In this document: piece after piece, positions 1-9,014 of the stretch
Numbering within the stretch: the stretch's first letter is position 1
Layout of the letters: each line of letters starts with the position of its first letter
NCBI GenBank assembly: GCA_965202735.1
Contig: OZ241844.1
Coordinates: 2,480,001-2,544,000, forward strand
Reading direction: 5' to 3'
DNA: 64,000 nt
Source: HK1 sp965202735
GTDB lineage: Bacteria; Pseudomonadota; Gammaproteobacteria; HK1
Program-made: the position numbers and the translations under genes
The notes under the pieces: generated by a model
Databases searched by the model: none
The model's input: the letters and a program-made list of their open reading frames with translations, nothing else
What the model was told of the DNA's origin: nothing

Positions 1-204
1 GGCAGGGACGACCGGCAACTGACGATCGACTTCGACGATGCGGAGAGGCGGCAACGCGAAGCCGACCGCCGCGCCTGGAGCCGGCGCCTCGAAGCCATCG
101 GGAAGGAGCTCGAAACCGAGCCGCGCCGGATCGCGGACACCTACGGCGTGCGCGCGGTCCGCATCGATCCCCTCGGCCTCGTCTATCTCTGGCCGAGAAC
201 GTGA
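1..204 (+). CDS. C-terminal end of a SNF2-like helicase (DISARM DrmD-like), partial
   Basis: The first frame is open from the left edge and stops with TGA at 202-204, giving 67 residues of a gene that begins outside the window. The tail is charged and helical (DDAERRQREADRR, then ELETEPRRIADTYGVRA) and ends in GLVYLWPRT. This is the kind of C-terminus I associate with DrmD, the SNF2-family helicase of class 1 DISARM. The methyltransferase that normally follows drmD starts only 6 bases after the stop, which supports the call. No helicase motif lies inside the window, so the assignment rests on the tail and the neighbour. The downstream genes are not drmA, drmB or drmC. Confidence 0.6.
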   Translation, partial: GRDDRQLTIDFDDAERRQREADRRAWSRRLEAIGKELETEPRRIADTYGVRAVRIDPLGLVYLWPRT

Positions 205-210
205 CAGGCC

Positions 211-3200
211 GTGGCCGACCGCGAACGCCGCCATCTGCTGCTCGCCCATCAGGAGTGGCTGGGGTTCGTCCAGCCCGTGGGCCTGGTGGTCTCTCCGCCG
301 GTCATGGTCGACGCCCAGGTCGTGCCGGACCGCAACGCCGCCGGACGCCAGCGCGAGCTTCGGGCGCTGCTCGACGAGGACGGACACGGCATCGCGGCCC
401 GCCCGCGGGCCCCCGGCCCGCGCAGCATCTTCATCGACTTTCTGGGTTGGGAGGAAGGCGATCTTCTCGATGCGGCCGGCCACCGGGATGCCCTCGAGAT
501 CGCACTGCCCGAACTGCAGGTCGTGCTCTCGCCCACCTGGGCCGTGCCGGCCGAACAGGACACGGACGCCGCCTCCACCACCGCCTGGACGATGCTCGTG
601 CGTGTCGAGGACGATGGGGCCGACCTCGACCGCCCGCCCGAAGGCACTGGGTGGAATGCCACCCGTCATGCCCGGTTCGAGCGGCTGCTGCGCGAGACCG
701 GCGTCTCCACCGGCCTGCTCTGCACCGACGAGCGCATTCGCCTGGTGTACGCACCGAAGGGGGAGTCGTCGGGGCACATCACCTTCGATCTCTCGCAGAT
801 GGCGCTGCCGGCGGGCCGTCCCATCCTGGCCGCGTTCGACATGCTGCTGTCGGCCGCGGCGCTGTTCGGCTCCGCCCCCGAGGCCCGCCTGCCGGCCCTC
901 CTGGCCCGGAGCCGCGACGCGCAGGCCGAGGTCTCCACCCGGCTCTCCCGTCAGGTGCTTGCGGCCCTGCACGAGCTGCTGCGGGGCTTCGTCACGGCCG
1001 GCGCGCGCGACGGCGGAAAGACGGCCGCGCTGGCGCGCAGCGATCCGGAGCATCTGTACGGCGGACTGATCACGACGCTGATGCGGCTCGTCTTCGTGCT
1101 CTACGCCGAAGACCGGGGTCTCATGCCCGATCATCCGGTGTACCAGCAGCACTATTCGCTGGGCGGACTGTTCGCCCGCCTGCGCGCCGATGCCGCGGCC
1201 TGGCCGGACACCATGGACCAGCGCTTCGGCGCCTGGGCGCGGTTGCTCTCGTTGTTCCGGCTGATCTACGGCGGAGGCCGGCACGCCGGACTTTCGTTCG
1301 TCGCGCGCAAGGGCACGCTGTTCGACCCGGACCGGTTTCCCTTCCTGGAAGGACGCCCGTGGCGCGAGAGGCAAGCGCAGGAGCGCATTACCGGCGTCCC
1401 ACGCGACAAGAGGACACCCGCGACACGAGAGGCAAGCGTCTCCGGGAGCGTCTCCGGCACCCCTGATCTCGGGTCGGTGATCTACGACATCCCCGAGGCG
1501 TCGGGGCCCCCGGGCGTGAGGGATGCCGGGGCGTCATACGCCTTCGATGCCGGGGTGACCGGCTTCACCCCCCCCCCCCCCCCCCCCCCGCACCCGGTGT
1601 CGGGACGCGCGGCCCCTCCGTGGTCCCGTTTCCCGAACCCGTTGCTCCGTTTTCCGAAAGGCCGGCGTCCGGCGGAGCCCCGGCGCTTCCGATGGTCCCG
1701 GACGCGACCGTCTGGAAGGTACTGCGGTCGCTGATGGTGCTGGACGGCGAGCGGCTGTCGTACCGCACCCTCGATGTCGAGCAGATCGGCTCGGTCTACG
1801 AGGCCGTCATGGGATTCCGCGTCGAGATGGCCACCGGCCGCTCGATCGCGGTGGCGTCGCCGAAACGCACGGGCGCGGCGGTCATCGCCGATCTCGACGG
1901 CCTGCTCGACATGGAAGGCGGCAGGCGCGCCAGAGCGCTTCAGGATCGGACGGAACGCAAGCTGACCGCTGCCTCTGCTGCCGCGCTCCGCGGCGCAACC
2001 AGCGTCGAAGACATCGTCGCCGCTCTCGACCGAGCCGTCGACCGCGATGCGACGCCGGACATCGTACCGGGCGGAACGCCGGTTCTTCAGCCGACGGACG
2101 AACGCCGACGGTCCGGCAGCCACTACACGCCGCGCTCCCTGACCGAGCCGATCGTCTCCGAGGCCCTGCGGCCGGTCTTCGAACGCCTGGGGCCGGATGC
2201 CCGGCCCGAGGACATCCTCGATCTCAAGGTGCTCGACCCGGCGACGGGATCGGGCGCCTTTCTGGTCGAAGCGTGCCGGCAACTCTCGGCGCGGCTGGTG
2301 GAAGCCTGGAGCAGGCACGGCGGCCCGCCCGAGCTGCCGCCGGACGAGGACGAGCTGCTTCACGCCCGGCGCCTCGTCGCCCGGCGGTGCCTCTACGGGG
2401 TCGACCGGAACCCGATGGCCATCGATCTCGCGCGGCTCTCGCTCTGGCTGGCGACGCTGGCGACGCTGGCGCGGGACCACGAGTTCACCTTCATCGACCA
2501 TGCGTTGCGGCACGGCGATTCTCTGGTCGGCCTGAGCCGCCGACAGATCGAGGGCTTTCACTGGGATGCCGAGGCGCCGAGCTTCCAGCTCGGGACGGAG
2601 ACTGCGGAGGTCCGGCGGTCTGTGGCGAAGGTATCGGAGCTGCGCGAACTGATCCGCGAACTCGGAGACGACGCTCCTGAACACGAACTGCGCGAGCTGC
2701 TGGACGAGGCCGACCGCGAGCTCCGCAACGTTCGCCGCATCGGCGACCTGGTGCTGGCGGCGTTCTTCGCGGGCGCGAAGCCGAAGGAACGCGAGAGCAG
2801 GCGGCTCAGCCATGCGGCCCTGCTGCTCGAAAAGCAGCAATTCCCGCCGGGCGGGAACATGCTCCTGAAATCCCCCCGATCGGACGCCCTGGGGGACGAA
2901 ATCGCGCCAGAATCCCACCACGGTACGCCCTCTTTCGGGCGCTGGCGGGAATCGCTGCTCGAAAAGCGACGTCGCGGCGTGACGAGCGATGTGGAGACCG
3001 GGACGGGGCTCAGCCATGCGGCCCCGCTGCTCGGCAAGGGGCGGGGTGAAAGCGGTGAGAGCGCCGGCGGCGACCCACCCGCGCCGCCGGTGACGGCGTT
3101 CCATTGGGAGCTCGAATTTCCCGAGGTGTTCGAGCGCGAGAGCCCGGGGTTCGATGCGGTGGTGGGCAACCCGCCGTTCGCGGGCAAGAACACGGTCGCC

Positions 3201-4679
3201 GCCGCCAACCCCGCGAGCTATCCCGACTGGCTCAGGCAGGTGCACGCGGAGAGCCACGGCAACGCCGACCTGGTGGCGCATTTCTTCCGCAAGGCGTTCG
3301 ATCTCCTCCGGGAAGGCGGCACGCTCGGTCTCATTGCCACCAACACCATCGGGCAGGGCGACACGCGTTCGACGGGGTTGCGCTGGATCTGCCGCCACGG
3401 CGGCGCGATCTACCGCGCCCGGCGCCGCCTCAAATGGCCCGGCGCGGCCGCGGTGGTGGTCAGCGTGATCCACATTTTCAAGGGGGAAAACGCAGGTCCA
3501 AGGCGCCTCGACGACAAGGGTGTCGAGACGATCACCGCGTTCCTGTTCCACGACGGCGGGCACGACGATCCCGAACGGCTGGAGGCCAATGCCGGCAAGA
3601 GCTTCCAGGGCAGCATCGTGCTCGGCATGGGCTTCACCTTCGACGACACGGACAGGAAAGGCGTCGCCACGCCGCTGGCCGAGATGCACCGCCTGATCGG
3701 GGAGAGTCCGCGCAACCGCGATGTCATCTTCCCCTACATCGGTGGCGAGGAGGTCAACACCAGCCCGGTCCATGCCCACCATCGGTATGTCATCAACTTT
3801 CGCGACTGGCCGCTGCGGCGTGCGGAGCTGGGCGCGACGTGGCGGGGCGCCAGCGAGAAAAAACGGCGGGACTGGCGGCGCGCAGGGGTCGTGCCGCTGG
3901 ACTATCCGGAGCCGGTGGCGGCGGACTGGCCGGAGTTGCTGACTATGGTTCAGGAGAAGGCCAAGCCCGAACGCGATGTCCAGAACCGGAAGGCCCTGCG
4001 CGAACGGTGGTGGCACTATGCCGAGAAGCGACCCGGCCTTTACTCGGCTATCGAGGGGCTTGATCGGGTGCTGGTAATACCACAGACATCAAACGTACAA
4101 GCGCTGGCCTTTGCGCCTACAGATATGGTTTACGGGCATACGCTCATCATCTTTCCGATCACGAACTGGTCCGGATTCGCAGTCCTCCAATCGCGATTTC
4201 ACCAAGTCTGGTCGGCGTTCCTGGGACCGACCATGAAAGATGATCTCCGCTACACCCCCTCCGACTGCTTCGAGACCTTCCCCTTTCCGGAGCACTGGGA
4301 AACGCATCCCGCGCTCGAAGACGCGGGCAGGACCTATTACGATTTCCGTGCGGTGCTGATGGCGGACAACGACGAAGGCATGACCAGGACGTACAACCGG
4401 TTCCACGACCCGGACGAGCGCGATCCCCAGATCGCAAGGCTCCGCGCGCTGCACGCCGCGATGGACCGTGTCGTTCTCGACGCCTACGACTGGACCGACA
4501 TCCCGACCGACTGCGAGTTCCTGCTGGACTACGAGATCGACGAAGAGACCCGGGGCTCCCGGGGCCGGAAGAAGCCCTGGCGCTACCGCTGGCCGGATGC
4601 CGTCCGCGACGAGGTGCTCGCGCGCCTTCTGGCCCTGAACGCAGAGCGTGCAGAGAAGGAACGCGAACGCAGTGCCTGA
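211..4679 (+). CDS. DrmMI-like N6-adenine DNA methyltransferase, split in two frames by a poly-C tract
   Basis: This is a large Eco57I-type adenine methyltransferase of the kind found after drmD in class 1 DISARM, where it marks host DNA. It begins with GTG at 211. The first frame runs to 1734, but after the run of 22 C at 1568-1589 the homologous sequence continues in another frame (VPDATVWKVLRSLMVLDGER, near 1695) to the stop at 4677-4679. The AdoMet motif DPATGSGAF lies near 2236 and the catalytic motif NPPF near 3169. Losing two C or gaining one would restore a protein of about 1490 residues. A 123-bp transposed repeat at 2835-2957 is carried in frame, and residues around 1380-1620 are low complexity. 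As written the gene is off; it could be phase variable, decayed, or miscalled at the homopolymer. Confidence 0.75.
1568..1589. repeat. Poly-C tract, 22 bases
   Basis: An uninterrupted run of 22 C (G on the other strand) lies inside the methyltransferase gene at the point where its reading frame changes. Such long G/C runs are the classical substrate of slipped-strand mispairing in phase-variable genes. They are also hard to sequence, so the exact length is uncertain. Confidence 0.9.
2835..2957 (+). repeat. MITE-like repeat family R1, copy A (inside methyltransferase gene)
   Basis: The 123-bp element begins CAGCAATTCCCGCC and ends GGCGGGAATCGCTG, inverted ends of 14 bp with one mismatch. It is flanked by a perfect 9-bp direct repeat, CTCGAAAAG, at 2826-2834 and 2958-2966, the mark of a transposition event. 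Element plus duplication add 132 bp (44 codons), so the frame is kept and the element is translated within the methyltransferase. Further copies lie at 8819-8940, 42818-43031 and 43108-43230. No transposase is encoded. Confidence 0.9.
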
Positions 4680-4707
4680 CCCATCCACTCACTCGCGAGC
4701 CCCTCCG

Positions 4708-5169
4708 ATGGAAAGCAAGCTCAAGCACCTTGAATTCATCCAGGGCGTCATCAACCGCCTCGCTTCCGATTCCTTCCGCATGAAGGGCTGGACCGTGATC
4801 CTGGTCGCCGCCCTGTTCGTCCTCCTCGCCCGCCAGGACGCCCTGAACGCCGGCTACATCGCCCTTCTCCCCATCACCGCCTTCTGGGGCCTCGACGGCT
4901 ACTTCCTCTGGCAGGAGCGCCTGTTCCGGGCCCACTACGACAACGTTCGCACCTTGTCCGCCGAGACCATCGACTTCTCCATGGATGTCCGCACGTACCG
5001 GGGCTCATGGCGCCATAGCTGGCTCGGCGCAACGTTCTCCCGCACCCTGGTGTTCTTCTACGGCGCCTTGCTCGCATTCGCCCTGGTCGCCGTGGTCGCC
5101 CTTGGCGGCCAACCGGACCCCGCGGCCGCGCTCCAGGCGCCGCATGCGCCGATTTCCGGAAACGGGTAG
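4708..5169 (+). CDS. Small membrane protein paired with a TIR-like protein
   Basis: The product has 153 residues with three hydrophobic segments at about 27-41, 49-66 and 112-132, and a soluble stretch of about 45 residues between the second and third. The start MESKLKHLEF follows the methyltransferase stop by 28 bases, and the TIR-like gene begins 9 bases after this stop, so the two are probably co-transcribed. I recognise the type as a conserved membrane protein of unknown function seen beside MTH538/TIR-like proteins. By analogy with Thoeris and CBASS it could be a membrane effector, or it could anchor its partner. That role is inferred from the gene pair and is not shown by a motif. Confidence 0.75.
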   Translation: MESKLKHLEFIQGVINRLASDSFRMKGWTVILVAALFVLLARQDALNAGYIALLPITAFWGLDGYFLWQERLFRAHYDNVRTLSAETIDFSMDVRTYRGSWRHSWLGATFSRTLVFFYGALLAFALVAVVALGGQPDPAAALQAPHAPISGNG

Positions 5170-5178
5170 GGCATACCC

Positions 5179-5721
5179 ATGACCAGAATCGTGTTCTTCA
5201 GCTTCGACTACGACGATGTATGGCGCGTCAACCAGGTCCGCAACTCGGGCGCGTTCACCGGCGAGAAACGTTCGGGCTTCCGGGACAAGGCGGAGTACGA
5301 GCAAGTCAGGCGAACCGGCGACGCCGCCATCAGGAACTGGATCCGAAGGCAGATGCACGACTGCTCGGTCACGTGCGTTCTGATCGGTGCCGCCACCTAT
5401 CGGAGCAGATGGGTCAACTTCGAGATCGCAGAGTCCATCAGAAACAGCATGGGCCTTCTCGGCGTGTACATCCACAGGCTGCGCGTGTCGAAGAACGATC
5501 GAGGCGCGGTTCTCAGCCCAGTTGTCGGCGCGGTTCTCCGGCCACCCAATCCGCTGGACAAGCACACGATGCCGCCCAAGGGCGAGTCGGGGTTTCTATT
5601 CCCGGTCAAGGCCAGCGACCGCTTCGAGACCCACACCTGGGAACCGGCCGACTCCTGGCCAAGCCAAGTGAACAATCTCGGCGCCTGGGTCGAGGAGGCC
5701 GCCCGGCGGGCGGGCCGCTGA
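5179..5721 (+). CDS. TIR-like (MTH538/ThsB-type) signalling protein
   Basis: The 180-residue product opens with RIVFFSFDYDDVWRVNQVRN, followed by VTCVLIGAATYRSRWVNFEI and GLLGVYIHRL. This is the pattern of the TIR-like DUF1863 fold used by ThsB proteins of Thoeris, which make or use NAD-derived signals in phage defence. The probable catalytic acid is the Glu in the WVNFEIAES segment. No ThsA (SIR2 or macro-domain) gene is adjacent, so the likely partner is the membrane protein just upstream. IS66 copy 1 begins 39 bases downstream and may have separated other genes of the module. Confidence 0.8.
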   Translation: MTRIVFFSFDYDDVWRVNQVRNSGAFTGEKRSGFRDKAEYEQVRRTGDAAIRNWIRRQMHDCSVTCVLIGAATYRSRWVNFEIAESIRNSMGLLGVYIHRLRVSKNDRGAVLSPVVGAVLRPPNPLDKHTMPPKGESGFLFPVKASDRFETHTWEPADSWPSQVNNLGAWVEEAARRAGR

Positions 5722-5844
5722 ACTCTGGCGGCGGCAGATGACGGACATTCCCCCGTTCGGTAAGCGACTCGTGAAGTACGTCGTTCCGTAAGGTCGTTGT
5801 CGGTGCCACAGTGCACGCTCCATCGTTGTGTGGAGGGTGAGGGG

Positions 5845-6183
5845 ATGGCACAAACGAGCTCGCGGTCCCGCAGTGTGCGCCCGCGCGAGCGGTTCTGGCT
5901 CGACCATCTGCGCACGGCCCGCCAGCAAGGGCTGACGTTGAAGGCGTATGCCCAGGCCCACGGGCTGTCGGTCAGCGCACTGTACACGGCGCGCTCGACA
6001 CTCAAGCGCCGCGGCGTTCTCAGCGAGCCGGCGCCACCGACGTTCGTGCCGGTGCGCCTCTGCCCGCCGGCGGGCGCGGCGTTTCGCGTGCACCTGCCCA
6101 ACGGCGTCGTCGTCGAGGTCTGCGCACAGGCCGAGGACGCACGCGTGGGCGCGGTGCTCGAATGCGCGAGCCGGCTGTCATGA
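5845..6183 (+). CDS. tnpA: IS66 accessory protein TnpA
   Basis: The 112-residue first gene of IS66 copy 1 encodes a helix-turn-helix protein (RQQGLTLKAYAQAHGLSVSA) of the type thought to bind the element and regulate it. I chose the ATG at 5845 because GGAGGGTGAGGGG lies just upstream; a longer frame to 5797 has no such site. The stop overlaps the start of tnpB in ATGA, so the two are translationally coupled. Confidence 0.85.
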   Translation: MAQTSSRSRSVRPRERFWLDHLRTARQQGLTLKAYAQAHGLSVSALYTARSTLKRRGVLSEPAPPTFVPVRLCPPAGAAFRVHLPNGVVVEVCAQAEDARVGAVLECASRLS

Positions 6184-6536
6184 TCCGTCCGCCGCACGAG
6201 GGCATCGAGGTGTGGCTGTGCGTCGAGCCGGTGGACTTCAGAAAGCAGATTACGGGGCTTGCCACGCTGGTGCAGGACACCCTGGCGATGGACCCGTTCT
6301 CGGCGCAGCTCTTTGTGTTCACCAACCGTCGGCGCACCCAGTGCCGGGTCCTGTACTGGGAGCGGTGCGGGTTCGTGCTGTGGCAAAAGCGCCTGGAGCG
6401 TGCACGCTTCGCATGGCCGCGCCACGCCACCCGGGTGGTGAGCCTGAGCGGGGCACAGCTCAACTTTCTGCTCGATGGCTATGACCTGTGGCGCACCCGC
6501 CCCCATGCGTCGCTGCACTACGCATCGATGTACTGA
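6180..6536 (+). CDS. tnpB: IS66 Orf2 accessory protein TnpB
   Basis: The 118-residue protein has the hallmark IS66 Orf2 sequence (CVEPVDFRKQITGLATLVQ, later FVFTNRRRTQCRVLYWER). It is needed together with TnpC for IS66 transposition. The start ATGATCCGTCC overlaps the tnpA stop by 4 bases. It is nearly identical to the corresponding genes in copies 2 and 3. Confidence 0.9.
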   Translation: MIRPPHEGIEVWLCVEPVDFRKQITGLATLVQDTLAMDPFSAQLFVFTNRRRTQCRVLYWERCGFVLWQKRLERARFAWPRHATRVVSLSGAQLNFLLDGYDLWRTRPHASLHYASMY

Positions 6537-6613
6537 AGGGGAAAAGTAAATTTGATCGGTGCATCAGAAAGTTTGATCCCCCTGCCCGGTCGAAGCGGTT
6601 TACCCTACGGGCC

Positions 6614-8221
6614 ATGAGCCCGCCCGCCCCGCAATGTGCGAACGAGACTCTCGCCTCGCTGCACGCGCAGGTGCATCACTACCAGTGCGCTCTCGCCGAG
6701 CGCGACGCGCTGATTGAGCACTTGCAGGAGCAGGTGCGGCTGCTCCTCGCCCGGCGCTTTGCCCCCTCGTCGGAGAAGATGCCCGACGGTCAACTGGGGC
6801 TGTTCAACGAGGCCGAGGCGAGCGCTGGCGCACCCGAGCCCTGCGAGGGCGAGCCCGGCTCCGAGGTCGCGGCCCACCGGCGCGCGAGGCCGAGGCGCGC
6901 GCCGTTGCCGCAGGGTCTGCCGCGCGTCGTCATCGAGCATCGGCTGGAGGCATCGCAGCGCACCTGTGCGCAGCATGGGGTGGAGCTTGAGCGCTTCGGC
7001 GAGGTGGTGAGCGAGCAGCTCGACATCATTCCCGCCCAGGTGCGGGTGCTGCGTCATGTGCGCGGCAAGTACCGCTGCCCGCGCTGCGAGGGGCATCTTC
7101 GCACCGCGGCGCTGCCGGCGCAGCCGCTGGCGAAGAGCATGGCCAGCGCGGGGCTGCTCGCATTCATCGCCACGGCGAAGTACGCCGACGCGCTGCCGCT
7201 GTATCGTCAGTGCCAGCAGCTTCGGCGCATCGGGGTGGAGCTGTCGCGCACGACGCTGGCGCGGTGGATGGTGGGGGCGGGCGAGCTCGTGGCGCCGCTC
7301 ATCCACGTGCTGCGCGACGAGCTGCTCGACCGGCCCTGCCTGCTGATGGACGAGACCCCGGTGCAGGTGCTCAAGGAGCCTGGGAAGGCGCCGGAGTCGA
7401 AGTCTCAGCTCTGGGCGCAGATGAGCGCGGGTCCCGAGCCGCCCATCGTGCTGTTCGACTACGACCCGACCCGTTCGGGGGCGGTCCCCAAGCGGCTGCT
7501 CGAAGGGTTCACCGGGACGCTGCACACCGACGGCTACAGCGGCTACGCGCCGGTGGTGCGCGAGCAGCGCCTGGTGCATCTGGCGTGCTGGGCGCACGCC
7601 CGGCGCGCACTGGTCGATGCGCTGAAGAGCCTCGGGCTGAATCCGAAGAAGCTCCCGGCGAGTCCGCCTGCGAAGGCGCGGCGCGCCCTCTACGCGCTGG
7701 AGAGGATCCGAACGCTCTACGCCATCGAGCGCCGCATCCGCCACCAGCCGCCAGAGGACCGTGCGCACGTGCGCCGCAGCGAGAGCGTGCCGGTGCTCGA
7801 TGCGCTGCGGGCCTGGCTCGACGACACCCTCGGCACCCTCCCGCCCTCGAGCGTGCTCGGCAAGGCGATGGCGTATCTCGACCACCAGTGGGAGGCGCTG
7901 GTGCGCTACTGCGACGACGGGCGCTACGGCATCGATACCAACCCCGTCGAGAATGCCATTCGTCCGTTCTGCGTCGGGCGCCGCAACTGGCTGTTCTGCG
8001 ATACCGTGGCCGGCGCCCATGCGAGCGCCCGGCTGTACTCGCTCATCGAGTGCGCCAAGGCCAACGGTCTCGAGCCCTACGCCTACCTGCGCCACGTGTT
8101 CACCGAGCTGCCGAAGGCGAAGTCCCTCGGCGAGATTGAAGCCCTGCTGCCGACCCGACTCGCCCCCGCTGCCCTGGCCCGAGACTCACTCCAGGAGCCC
8201 TTCCCCTCCGCACGTCAATAA
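6614..8221 (+). CDS. tnpC: IS66 transposase TnpC
   Basis: The 535-residue transposase has the IS66 order: an N-terminal coiled coil (about 1-55), a zinc-finger region CPRC near residue 155, the DDE catalytic core (LLMDETPVQVL, then HTDGYSGY) and a C-terminal IS66 domain (DTNPVENAIRPFCVGRRNW). I chose the ATG at 6614 because upstream sequence in this frame overlaps tnpB. The frame is intact, so copy 1 could encode a functional enzyme. Confidence 0.92.
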   Translation: MSPPAPQCANETLASLHAQVHHYQCALAERDALIEHLQEQVRLLLARRFAPSSEKMPDGQLGLFNEAEASAGAPEPCEGEPGSEVAAHRRARPRRAPLPQGLPRVVIEHRLEASQRTCAQHGVELERFGEVVSEQLDIIPAQVRVLRHVRGKYRCPRCEGHLRTAALPAQPLAKSMASAGLLAFIATAKYADALPLYRQCQQLRRIGVELSRTTLARWMVGAGELVAPLIHVLRDELLDRPCLLMDETPVQVLKEPGKAPESKSQLWAQMSAGPEPPIVLFDYDPTRSGAVPKRLLEGFTGTLHTDGYSGYAPVVREQRLVHLACWAHARRALVDALKSLGLNPKKLPASPPAKARRALYALERIRTLYAIERRIRHQPPEDRAHVRRSESVPVLDALRAWLDDTLGTLPPSSVLGKAMAYLDHQWEALVRYCDDGRYGIDTNPVENAIRPFCVGRRNWLFCDTVAGAHASARLYSLIECAKANGLEPYAYLRHVFTELPKAKSLGEIEALLPTRLAPAALARDSLQEPFPSARQ

Positions 8222-8244
8222 CGCCCTTTGCGGGGCGCTTACGG

Positions 8245-8424
8245 CGCGGCTACAAGCGCGCCATCGTGGCCACCGCCCACAAGCTGCTGCGGGTGCTCTA
8301 CGTCGTGCTGCGCGATGCCCGGCCCTACCACGACCCCGAGGCCGACTACGAACAGCTCATGGTCCGGCGCAACGCTCCGCGCTGGCTGCGCATGCTCCAT
8401 CGCTATGGTCTGATCGAGCACGCG
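8245..8424 (+). pseudogene. C-terminal fragment of an IS110-family transposase
   Basis: Immediately after IS66 copy 1 the plus strand reads RGYKRAIVATAHKLLRVLYV, then LRDARPYHDPEADYEQLM and NAPRWLRMLHRYG. This is the end of the IS110/IS116/IS902 C-terminal domain. The rest of the gene is missing and the frame runs on without a proper stop until 8802. The fragment lies directly at the IS66 boundary, so the element was probably inserted into, or recombined next to, an older IS110 copy. Confidence 0.7.
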
Positions 8425-8429
8425 CCCGC

Positions 8430-8818
8430 CTGCCCCCCCCGCCGGCTCGCAACGCCGTCGCCACCGGGCCTGATCCGGGGCCGCCCGAAGCACGATTGCG
8501 CCGCGAGCACGCGAGGTCTCCGAGGCGACTTCCCGTCGCTGAGGGTACGCTCGTCTCAATCCCCAGACACTTTCACGGCAGACACCCATATTCTCCCCTC
8601 TCCCCCCGGGAGAGGGGCTTCTTTCTGGACCAGGCGCATCCCGCCTTTGCGAACCGTGTGCGCGATGCCCTTGTCCCCAGGGTCTCCCGGGACCGGAAAC
8701 CAGGGCTCTGGCAAACCGGACGTACACCCTTCCCGACGACGGGTGGCGTGTCGGTCCGACTTTCTTCCTCAACACGACACAACGGTCCCGGAGTCAAACT
8801 GAGACACTACCGCACAGC
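8430..8818. other. Intergenic region before the F420 genes
   Basis: About 390 bases without a credible gene. It holds one copy of the R3 palindrome (8581-8630), whose hairpin is followed by CTTCTTTC and could act as a terminator. A segment, GGAGTCAAACTGAGACACT, near 8791 looks like an insertion-sequence end but I cannot match it to an element. An R1 repeat follows directly. Confidence 0.5.
8581..8630 (+). repeat. R3 palindromic repeat, copy 1
   Basis: GACACCCATATTCTCC is followed by a hairpin in which CCCCTCTCCC pairs with GGGAGAGGGG, then CTTCTTTC. Related copies lie at 46637-46678, 56034-56087 (inverted) and, degenerate, at 56125-56161. The stem plus T-rich tail could terminate transcription; the dispersed, flank-conserved copies suggest a REP-like repeat. 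Confidence 0.7.
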
Positions 8819-8940
8819 CAGCGATTCCCGCTAACGCCCTGAGAGGCCGCACCATGGTGGAATTCTGGTGTGATTTCGGCCCTCAGGGCGTCGAATCGAG
8901 GGGATTTCAGGGGCCTGTTCCCGCCTGGCGGGAATTGCTG
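8819..8940 (-). repeat. R1 repeat, copy B
   Basis: The element is in reverse orientation, starting AGCGATTCCCGC and ending GGCGGGAATTGCTG. The direct repeat CCGCACAGC flanks it at 8810-8818 and 8941-8949, again 9 bp. It lies 75 bases upstream of the F420 gene fbiC, so it may sit in that promoter or leader. Confidence 0.88.
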
Positions 8941-9014
8941 CCGCACAGCCGCAATGCTTGTACGCCGCCATCAGTTCGGGTGTACTCGGCTTCGAACCGG
9001 ACCTTGCGACGACC

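Larger units (their letters stand above)
5760..8242 (+). mobile_element. IS66-family insertion sequence, copy 1
   Basis: The element has the three-gene IS66 layout. Its ends both begin GTAAGCG reading inward: GTAAGCGACTCGTG on the left, and the reverse complement of GGGCGCTTAC on the right. The flanking octamers (cccgttcg on the left, ggcgcggc on the right) do not match, so the usual 8-bp duplication is absent. The right side abuts an IS110 transposase fragment. A rearrangement after insertion is likely. Confidence 0.9.

Noticed and set aside
1482..4016. An 844-codon open frame antisense to the methyltransferase gene
   Set aside because: It is a high-GC shadow. The plus strand has clear methyltransferase motifs (DPATGSGAF, NPPF) while the antisense product shows only Arg/Pro/Ala-rich low complexity.
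6605..8095. A 496-codon frame antisense to the IS66 transposase, repeated in all three copies
   Set aside because: It is conserved only because the element is; it has no recognisable domain and TnpC on the other strand is clear.
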